In this document: piece by piece, positions 33,588 to 40,270 of the stretch
How the letters are laid out: every line of letters begins with the position of its first letter
Position numbering within the stretch: position 1 is the stretch's first letter
From: Rhodospirillaceae bacterium
Lineage (GTDB): Bacteria > Pseudomonadota > Alphaproteobacteria > Rhodospirillales > Rhodospirillaceae
DNA length: 64,000 bases
Assembly (NCBI GenBank): GCA_040219235.1
Contig: JAVJSV010000012.1
Coordinates: 434,001-498,000 of the forward strand
Direction of reading: 5' to 3'
Position numbers and translations under genes: made by a program
Notes under the pieces: generated by a model
Seen by the model: only the letters and a program-made list of their open reading frames with translations
Told to the model about the DNA's origin: nothing
The model's database searches: none

Positions 33588-33914
33588 CTAGGCGTCCGTC
33601 TCGTCGGATGCATGACCCTCAAGCGCCGTACGGGCTTCGCGTACGCTGCGGAACAAACGACGGATGAGCGCCTCTCTGTTCTCCCGTCGTTCGGCCCATT
33701 CGTCTTCATTGGGTTCCCAGTTCTCAATGTCGGCCCGTGTCAGGGTGCCTTTTTTATCAAGCACGCGTTCAATGGTGTCAAAGCGATCCGTCAATACAGA
33801 CACTTCCGTGGCCAGCGCAATTATCATGGCGTGCATTTGATCCATGTTGGGATCATTGAAGTACTGAGGCCGCTTTCCTTTGGCGGGGCGGGGCGTGGAT
33901 ATTTTTTCGGTCAT
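33588..33914 (-). CDS. Small charged protein of unknown function
   Basis: A 108-residue soluble protein: a basic tail (KISTPRPAKGKRPQYF), a predicted coiled-coil/amphipathic helix (about residues 25-55, MHAMIIALATEVSVLTDRFD), and a highly charged C-terminal helix. No known domain is recognised. It lies 13 bases after the methyltransferase stop and abuts the bicupin start, so it belongs to the same transcript. ATG 33914 is used; a TTG three bases upstream is also in frame. Its helix pattern suggests it oligomerises or binds another gene product of the operon. Confidence 0.6.
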   Translation of the reverse strand: MTEKISTPRPAKGKRPQYFNDPNMDQMHAMIIALATEVSVLTDRFDTIERVLDKKGTLTRADIENWEPNEDEWAERRENREALIRRLFRSVREARTALEGHASDETDA

Positions 33915-33927
33915 CAATCAGGCAATG

Positions 33928-35112
33928 CTATGCCGCAGGCTTGGTCATATGGGCGTACCACGCTTTGCCGCCGCCACGGGTAGACCCCATGAACTTTTTG
34001 TTCTGCACTTCCACAGCGCCGGTCAACGCGTTGGCTTCTGCAATGCCAGGACCTGTCCCTTGCCAATAGCTTTCTGGGTCAAACCCGGCGCTGGCTGCAA
34101 CCTCTGCAAAGTCCATTTCATGCACCGTGCCCCAGAAGGGCTCGTTGTTATTATAGGTGTCCCAATCCCGCACAAACTGGGTCCACGGATCGTCGCCGTC
34201 ATAGGGCGGCAATTCCGAGAGCAGGAAAACGCCACCGGGTTTCAGCACGCGACAGGCTTCTTTGAAAACGTTATAGACGGCGCTGCGCGACATTTCGTGC
34301 AGCGAGGCCGGGCAGTTGACCAAATCAAACGTGTTGTCGTCGAAGGTCATGGCTTCACCGCTCATCTGATGGAAATGGATGGCCATGCCCAGACTCTCGG
34401 CGCGGGCGTGGGCGTAGCGCAACACGGCGGGGCCAACGTCAATGGCGTGAATTTCAGTGTCCGGAAAGCCCATCTTCAGTCCTGTGGTCGAGCCTCCAGC
34501 GGTGCAGCCAATCTCCAGCATCTTCTTGGGTTTCAAATCTGGGAAGGTTGCCGCAATCATCAATGCGGTGGCCTTGCCGATGCCATCCATGCGCGGCCCA
34601 AACAGACCTTGCGTGTAAATAAATGCCCCTTTGTCGTAAAGCGCCCCCGCTGTGATGTCATCGTCGATCAAGTCGCCGGAGTATCCGCCGGGCATGCAAT
34701 GGTGATCGTTTTCTGCGACGTAAGCGGGCACTACAAAATTTGGTTCAATATGCAAAGACCCGAGCGTTTTGCCCTCGCGAATGGATTTGGCTTTGGCAAT
34801 CAGTTCCGGCAACTGGCGTTGAATCGTGTCATCCACCGAATTCCACATCATTTCCTGCACCGTGCGCTGGAAAGAACTGGTCATTTGATAATAGGGGTCG
34901 CGCACCATCTCTTTGCGAATTTCATGGCGGCTTTCCGGATCACGGCCTTTAGCGGCTTTGATCTTCGGCAGTACACGCTTTTGATACGCAGCGATGTTTC
35001 CGGGCGTGATTTCATTCAACACATGCTTGCCGAGCTGGTTGAGAAAATCTTGCCGCGCCTGCTCATTGACCGAGCTTTTTGGCAGAACCGCGTGTTGATC
35101 TTGTTTCAGCAT
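33928..35112 (-). CDS. SAM-dependent methyltransferase with conserved N-terminal domain (copy 2)
   Basis: A 394-residue full-length paralogue of the 18643-19884 methyltransferase. The SAM-binding domain (about residues 185-330) shows KMLEIGCTAGGSTTG, AIDVGPAVLRYAHARAESLG and VLKPGGVFLLSELPP. The N-terminal domain starts HAVLPKSSVNEQARQDFL and ends ENDHHCMPGGYSGD, with the His-Cys-Met-Pro-Gly motif shared with copy 1. Both also share QFVRDWDxxxNxEPFW. Substrate unknown. It begins the tight minus-strand run ending at the TRAP binding protein and lies 103 bases after the FAD monooxygenase. A long plus-strand frame opposite it is a shadow. Confidence 0.82.
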   Translation of the reverse strand: MLKQDQHAVLPKSSVNEQARQDFLNQLGKHVLNEITPGNIAAYQKRVLPKIKAAKGRDPESRHEIRKEMVRDPYYQMTSSFQRTVQEMMWNSVDDTIQRQLPELIAKAKSIREGKTLGSLHIEPNFVVPAYVAENDHHCMPGGYSGDLIDDDITAGALYDKGAFIYTQGLFGPRMDGIGKATALMIAATFPDLKPKKMLEIGCTAGGSTTGLKMGFPDTEIHAIDVGPAVLRYAHARAESLGMAIHFHQMSGEAMTFDDNTFDLVNCPASLHEMSRSAVYNVFKEACRVLKPGGVFLLSELPPYDGDDPWTQFVRDWDTYNNNEPFWGTVHEMDFAEVAASAGFDPESYWQGTGPGIAEANALTGAVEVQNKKFMGSTRGGGKAWYAHMTKPAA

Positions 35113-35215
35113 GACGAAATCCCAAAGCCTTGGTGTGTTGTTAAAATCTTACCTAAAGACTACCGCCCGAACGCCCAACGGTAAAGCAGACTCAGGCTTT
35201 ATGTTAAACACAAGT

Positions 35216-36427
35216 TCATTGAATCGCGTTGGCGCGTTCCAACGAGTCGATGAGTGACGACTCCCGCAGAAACGCTTTTGCCTTCATCGCGTCTTTGGCG
35301 ATGTCCTGCATTTCTTTCAGGTTCGATTGACGTTTTGCGCTGTCTTGTTCGCGATGGCGTTTATAATTGGCGTCAGAGGTTTTTTGAATGTCCGCACTCG
35401 CCGCATAGTGCCGTTGCCGGGAATACAGGTCGAGCAAATGATCGCTTTCGCCGTGCCAGACCTTGATCAGTTTATCCGTCAGGTTAAACGCATCCTGCAC
35501 GCCGCCATTCATACCAAACCCGCCGGAGGGGCTGTTCAAATGCGCCGCGTCGCCGGCCAGCAAAATGCGGCCCACGCGCATCCGCTCCACCAGTCGCCGG
35601 TGAACCCGATACAACCGTGCGGTAATCACTTCAAAGGGGCCCTGGGTTGGCAAAATCAAATTCAGGCGGCGTTGCACTTCTGCGTCAGAAACGGCAGCGT
35701 CATCGTCCAAATCCTCCGGCGGGGAATAGCCGACCCGCCACATGTTTTTGGTGTGGAACATGCTGAAAGACCAGCCCTCCGCCCAGAAGTAGTTAACTCC
35801 ACAAATGCCGTCGATGTGTTTTTCAAACGGAAACGGCGTGCCAATGGAAATGGACGACGACGGATAGGTCTCTCCTTTAAAGCTTAAATCTAAATCACGA
35901 CGCACAATGCTATTTGCGCCGTCTGCCCCAATCAGCCACCGGCCATGAAGGGTGAGGGTCTCGCCGTTAATCTCGGCGGTGACCGATGCACCGTCTTCAT
36001 CTTGGTCGACCCCGGTCACGTTAACGTTAAACATCAGTGTGCCTGGCCGTTCCTGCTCCAGCATTTTTGCGGCTTCAATTACCAGGTTAAGCTGCTCACA
36101 CTGCAGCCGGTAAGGATGGCGGGTTTCACCGGCCAACACACCCAGATCAAACACCGCCCGTTCACCGGACTCAAACATGCAATACTGCCAGGTGCGGGCC
36201 GGACGTCCCAAAGCCACCAGCTTTTCGCTCAGACCAAGCTCGTCCAGCAGGTCCAGTGTTGAAGGATGAAAGGTCGAAGCCCTCGGTTCCGCATGGGGTT
36301 CGCTAGCTGTTTCAAGCACAGTCACGGGAATACCGGCTCGCACCAGTCTCAGCGCAGCGACCAGGCCAACCGGCCCCGCGCCAACAATAATAACCTGGTC
36401 ACGGTGATGGAGATCAAAATCTGTCAT
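35216..36427 (-). CDS. FAD-dependent aromatic monooxygenase (PheA/TfdB-like)
   Basis: A 403-residue class A flavin monooxygenase. Visible are QVIIVGAGPVGLVAALRLVR (FAD, near residue 12), the DG motif GRWLIGADGANSIVRR (near 165) and GRILLAGDAAHLNSPSGGFG (FAD ribityl/GD motif, near 280). Such enzymes hydroxylate aromatic or N-heteroaromatic rings using NAD(P)H and O2, a common first step of degradation. The length is shorter than the 540-residue TfdB enzymes because the C-terminal thioredoxin-like domain is missing. ATG 36427 is preferred over the longer frame. It is divergent from the cyclopropane synthase gene, with a 108-base AT-rich gap likely to hold both promoters. Confidence 0.88.
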   Translation of the reverse strand: MTDFDLHHRDQVIIVGAGPVGLVAALRLVRAGIPVTVLETASEPHAEPRASTFHPSTLDLLDELGLSEKLVALGRPARTWQYCMFESGERAVFDLGVLAGETRHPYRLQCEQLNLVIEAAKMLEQERPGTLMFNVNVTGVDQDEDGASVTAEINGETLTLHGRWLIGADGANSIVRRDLDLSFKGETYPSSSISIGTPFPFEKHIDGICGVNYFWAEGWSFSMFHTKNMWRVGYSPPEDLDDDAAVSDAEVQRRLNLILPTQGPFEVITARLYRVHRRLVERMRVGRILLAGDAAHLNSPSGGFGMNGGVQDAFNLTDKLIKVWHGESDHLLDLYSRQRHYAASADIQKTSDANYKRHREQDSAKRQSNLKEMQDIAKDAMKAKAFLRESSLIDSLERANAIQ

Positions 36428-36535
36428 ATTATAATAACCACGTAACTGTGAACGAAGAGCGACGGACAATGTTCATCTATTATGGAATATTTTAGTCTCT
36501 TCCGGGGCGCTAAATTATAAAGAGGTTTTTACGCA

Positions 36536-37729
36536 ATGCTGTTCGCCCGTTTCCTGAAGCCGCTGATGAAGCGCGGCACCCTTGTCATTATCGATCATAC
36601 CGGGCGCCGCTATGATGTGGGCACCGGTGAGGCGCCGACGGTGACGGTCACGTTTCATGATCCACAGCTGGGTACAAAGCTCTTTCTCAACCCGGCACTG
36701 CATGCGGGTGAGGGCTATATGAATGGCACCCTGACGATTGAAGATGGCGACCTTTACGACATGCTGGACTTGGTGATGTCCAATATTCGCGCCATCCACG
36801 GCCATTGGGCGGCGCGCACCCTAAAATCCATCGAGCGTTTTGGCGGGTTGGTGCGCACCTACAATCCGGTGTCGCGTGCGGCCAATAACGTCGCGCATCA
36901 TTATGACTTGTCGGCCACCTTGTACGAGCGGTTTCTCGACGAGGATATGCAGTACTCCATGGCCTATTACCGTTCGCCAGACGACTCCCTGGAACAAGCG
37001 CAACGCAACAAGGTCGATCACATTGCCCGCAAGCTCTGTCTTAAACCGGGCATGCGTGTTCTCGATATTGGTTGCGGTTGGGGCGGGTTAGGTCTGGCCT
37101 TGCACCAACGCCATGGCGTTAACGTTACCGGCATCAGTCTGTCCGAGGAACAGCTAAAAGTCGCCCGCCGTCGCGCCGACGCGGCCAAGGTCGGCGAGGC
37201 TGTGCAGTTTCTGTACAAGGATTATCGTGAAGTCGAGGGCATATTTGATCGCATTGTCTCTGTCGGTATGTTCGAGCACGTCGGTCTGCCTATGTACCGG
37301 ACCTTTTTTAAAACCATGAAAGACCTATTGTCCGAGGATGGTGTTGCCCTGCTCCATACCATCGGTCGGGCCGATGGGCCGGGGGCTTCAGATTCCTGGA
37401 CCTTGAAATACATTTTTCCAGGCGGGTATGCCCCTGCTCTGTCTGAAATTGTGCCTCATGTGGAGCGGGCTGGGCTGTACATTACTGATGTTGAAACGCT
37501 GCGTTTGCATTACGCCTACACGCTCCGTGAATGGCGCAAGCGTTTCATGGCCCATCGTGATGAAATGGAAAAAATTTATGACGCGCGCTTCTGCCGCATG
37601 TGGGAATTTTTTTTGGCCAGCGCCGAATCAAGTTTTCATCACGCCTACCACGTGAATTTCCATATTCAGATGAGTCCAAGCCTTGAGACCGTGCCCCTCA
37701 CCCGCGATTATATGTATGAGTCTGCCTAG
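36536..37729 (+). CDS. Cyclopropane-fatty-acyl-phospholipid synthase
   Basis: A 397-residue SAM-dependent enzyme that adds a methylene bridge to unsaturated acyl chains of membrane lipids. It has the SAM motif VLDIGCGWGGLGLALHQRHG (near residue 175), EHVGLPMYRTFF, ISLSEEQLKVARRRA, and a C-terminal FCRMWEFFLASAESSF. The N-terminal segment with AGEGYMNGTLTIEDGDL and NVAHHYDLSATLYERF is characteristic of this family. It overlaps the 3' end of the convergent VOC gene by four bases (37726-37729). It is divergent from the FAD monooxygenase. Its role is general stress adaptation, unlikely to be pathway-specific. Confidence 0.9.
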   Translation: MLFARFLKPLMKRGTLVIIDHTGRRYDVGTGEAPTVTVTFHDPQLGTKLFLNPALHAGEGYMNGTLTIEDGDLYDMLDLVMSNIRAIHGHWAARTLKSIERFGGLVRTYNPVSRAANNVAHHYDLSATLYERFLDEDMQYSMAYYRSPDDSLEQAQRNKVDHIARKLCLKPGMRVLDIGCGWGGLGLALHQRHGVNVTGISLSEEQLKVARRRADAAKVGEAVQFLYKDYREVEGIFDRIVSVGMFEHVGLPMYRTFFKTMKDLLSEDGVALLHTIGRADGPGASDSWTLKYIFPGGYAPALSEIVPHVERAGLYITDVETLRLHYAYTLREWRKRFMAHRDEMEKIYDARFCRMWEFFLASAESSFHHAYHVNFHIQMSPSLETVPLTRDYMYESA

Positions 37730-38586
37730 GCCGCTTTGAAGGCGATGACCGCACCGCAGGCTTGCGAGGGCGGCACCCAAATCGTTTGTTTAGTGGTTCG
37801 CACCGTCACGCCATTGTCTTCAAGCCAGACGCGCGTGGTCTCAAGATCAGCTACGAACACGGTGAAGCCAGCCAGTGCTGGCGCTGACAGAGGGTCGATT
37901 CCTGGGTAGGTGTCACGAAACCCTGGATCATCCAGAAAAGTCAGCGTCTGATGATCGAAAGTCACGGTGTTGGCTTTTTTGACTGTCGCGCCGGGATAAG
38001 ACGCAAACCGTGTCATCGCCGCATCTACGTTCTCGGCAAGAACGGTCACACCCGCAACGCCCAGCGCGCCGTTGGGGTGCCCCTGAGGTGGCGGCTGAAA
38101 CACTAACTCTGGTGTGAGTTGCTCTACCAAGCATACAAAGCCTTCCTCGCCCAGGGCATCGGGGGCTTTGAACCATTTGAACTTGGCGTCGCCATGATTC
38201 TGCCCAGAGCGGACGTAGCGGCCTGCGTTTTGCACCGCTGGCACCTCTAATCCTTGGCTCGTTAGAGCCGCGTGGCTGGCCTCCGCATCTGAACTGCTGA
38301 ACGCCAGAATGTGCAGCCCCTCATGTCGGGCGAGCCAGGGGGCCAGATGATGGGCGGGATCGGTCGACGTTACGCCCGTCAATTCTACGTAGCTGTCTTT
38401 AAAGATGAGGTGGGCTGAGTCCTGGCCGAGCGGCACAGACTTTCCGTCCACCATACCCATCAGGGGTTCCGGGTCGGTGGGTCGAAACCCAAGACGCGTA
38501 TAGGCTGCGGTCATCTTGGCGATGTCCCGGCCAACCACGCCTAGGTGATCAATCGCGGCAGGTGTGATTTGTGGGGCCGACTTCAT
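37726..38586 (-). CDS. Glyoxalase-like VOC protein with retained His ligands
   Basis: A 286-residue protein of the glyoxalase-3-like VOC group. Unlike most VOC proteins in this window it keeps ligand candidates: His in AAIDHLGVVGRDI (residue 14), His in EGLHILAFSSSD (near 90) and Glu in CLVEQLTPEL (near 150). A second module (about residues 165-284) is less regular. It may therefore be a real metal enzyme. No leader is seen. It is convergent with the cyclopropane synthase gene and diverges from the OsmC gene 90 bases away. Confidence 0.8.
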   Translation of the reverse strand: MKSAPQITPAAIDHLGVVGRDIAKMTAAYTRLGFRPTDPEPLMGMVDGKSVPLGQDSAHLIFKDSYVELTGVTSTDPAHHLAPWLARHEGLHILAFSSSDAEASHAALTSQGLEVPAVQNAGRYVRSGQNHGDAKFKWFKAPDALGEEGFVCLVEQLTPELVFQPPPQGHPNGALGVAGVTVLAENVDAAMTRFASYPGATVKKANTVTFDHQTLTFLDDPGFRDTYPGIDPLSAPALAGFTVFVADLETTRVWLEDNGVTVRTTKQTIWVPPSQACGAVIAFKAA

Positions 38587-38676
38587 GACAGATTGGTGCC
38601 ATACTTCACCCCGGATTGAAAAGGTTATGACGACAAAACCGAGACTTAATTAGAATTTAAGGAGGGAAACACAGCT

Positions 38677-39285
38677 ATGGAAAAGAACGCCACTTATCCC
38701 GGATACATTGGAATCTCTGACGTGACCTCACAGTCTTTCGAGCAAATGCGCGTCGAAGGCTATTTTGAAGGTCAAACGTCGATCATGTACGACGAGCCCG
38801 AAGGCTTCGACATTGGCGACCCGCCGGATCTCCAGGGCCGGTCCCGCGGCTGGTCGCCGGTTCATGCGCAACTCAGCGCCCTGGTGGCCTGCACATCCAT
38901 TACGGTACGAGTCGTCGCCCGCGATCAGGGATTTAAATATCAAGGTGTTCGGACTGATGTGCGCTCGCTCATTGATATTCGTGGCTTCTTTTTCGATCTG
39001 CATTTGCAACCGAAGTACGAGCAGATCAATTTTGATCTGTTTGTCGATAGCCGTGAAAAAGTTGAGCGGGTAAAGGAACTGGCCCGCGAGACCGACCGCC
39101 GCTGCCCACAAATCGGACTGTTCCGCTTGGCTGGCATCCCCATGGTGATGAGTTGGTATCGTGAAGGCAGTAAAAAGCCGCTGTTTGAAGAGCGCTTTCA
39201 TATCGGGCGTGGTAAAACACCGGAAGAAAAATTGATCGAGACAAACAAAAAGCTTGCAGCCCGCAAAGCTAAGTCACGGGCGTGA
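38677..39285 (+). CDS. OsmC-family protein
   Basis: A 202-residue OsmC/Ohr-fold protein, somewhat longer than the usual 140 residues because of about 30 extra residues at each end. Both peroxidatic cysteines are present: LVACTSITVRV (near residue 74) and TDRRCPQIGLF (near 143). OsmC proteins reduce organic peroxides with a dithiol partner such as lipoylated proteins. A very strong ribosome site AAGGAGG precedes ATG 38677 by eleven bases. It stands alone on the plus strand, 152 bases before a crotonase, with a divergent VOC gene on the other side. Confidence 0.82.
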   Translation: MEKNATYPGYIGISDVTSQSFEQMRVEGYFEGQTSIMYDEPEGFDIGDPPDLQGRSRGWSPVHAQLSALVACTSITVRVVARDQGFKYQGVRTDVRSLIDIRGFFFDLHLQPKYEQINFDLFVDSREKVERVKELARETDRRCPQIGLFRLAGIPMVMSWYREGSKKPLFEERFHIGRGKTPEEKLIETNKKLAARKAKSRA

Positions 39286-39437
39286 CAGTCGGAACGCCGT
39301 CGACCGTATCGCTTCTAAGACCGGGGCAGAAATACACTCTCTCCACAACTCAAAACGTAGCTTAACACCCACCCGTAGAGATTTATGGCGCTGTGGGGTA
39401 AAATCTTAAGCTCACCATCGGCTTTCTGAGAGTTTTT

Positions 39438-40244
39438 ATGTCTCCTTCCTCTTCTGGCACTACGTCTGGTCACGACATTTACCTGGATCGCAGCGGTCCG
39501 CACGCCGTGCTGCGCCTCAACCGGCCAGAAAAGCGCAACGCTCTCACTCTGGCCATGTGGCAGCGCATGATCGAATTGTTGAAAGAAGCCGAGGCCGATC
39601 CCTCCATTCGCGTCCTCATTGTTGCCGGCGAGGGCAAGGCCTTTGCGGCGGGCGCTGATATTGATGAAATGAAAGCGGTCTTTGCAGATCCGGAGATCGC
39701 AAAAAGCATTGCCGAGATCACCTATGAGTCGCAAAAGGCGCTGCACCGTTTTCCCAAGCCGACCATCGCCATGATTCGCGGCGCTTGCGTCGGCGGCGGG
39801 TGCGGTATTGCGCTGTGTTGCGATCTGCGTTTCGCCGACACTTCAGCCAAGCTGGGCATCACGCCGGGCAAGTTGGGGTTGATCTATAGTCTGGCCGACA
39901 CCAAACGGCTGGTCGAGGCGGTTGGTCCTTCAACGGCCAAGGACATTTTATACACCGGTCGCATTATTCCGGCGGCGGAGGCGCATGGCCTGCATCTCAT
40001 CGACCGCCTGATTGAGCCCGACGCTTTGGAAGCGACCGTCCAGGCTTTTGCCGATGAAATTTGTGCCACGTCGCAGTTTTCAGCGGAATCCACCAAACGC
40101 ATCGTGCATATGATTCTGGATGGCGAAGCCGATGACACCGCCGCCACCCGGGATCTGTTTATTCACTCTTTCTCGGGCGAGGACTTCCGCGAAGGCTTTA
40201 CCGCGTTTACGGAAAAACGCGCGCCGAACTTTGACAAAACCTGA
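39438..40244 (+). CDS. Enoyl-CoA hydratase/isomerase family protein lacking usual Glu residues
   Basis: A 268-residue crotonase-fold protein. Oxyanion segments are AFAAGADIDEMKAV (near residue 72) and RGACVGGGCGIALCCDLRFA (near 118), then KLGITPGKLGLIYSLADTKRL. The two catalytic Glu residues of true hydratases are replaced: Gly in GGGCGIA and Thr/Pro in LGITPGK, so it should not be a standard hydratase; isomerase, decarboxylase or thioesterase-like roles occur in such subfamilies. It sits 153 bases after OsmC and 26 bases before the fusion gene on the same strand. Confidence 0.85.
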   Translation: MSPSSSGTTSGHDIYLDRSGPHAVLRLNRPEKRNALTLAMWQRMIELLKEAEADPSIRVLIVAGEGKAFAAGADIDEMKAVFADPEIAKSIAEITYESQKALHRFPKPTIAMIRGACVGGGCGIALCCDLRFADTSAKLGITPGKLGLIYSLADTKRLVEAVGPSTAKDILYTGRIIPAAEAHGLHLIDRLIEPDALEATVQAFADEICATSQFSAESTKRIVHMILDGEADDTAATRDLFIHSFSGEDFREGFTAFTEKRAPNFDKT

Positions 40245-40270
40245 TTCCGCCACGGGCTCCAAGTGTTGAT

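Noticed and set aside
33880-35184. Long plus-strand frame of 434 codons opposite the methyltransferase
   Set aside because: No ribosome site, no domain motifs, His/Gly-rich antisense composition, and the minus strand encodes clear SAM-binding motifs over the same bases.
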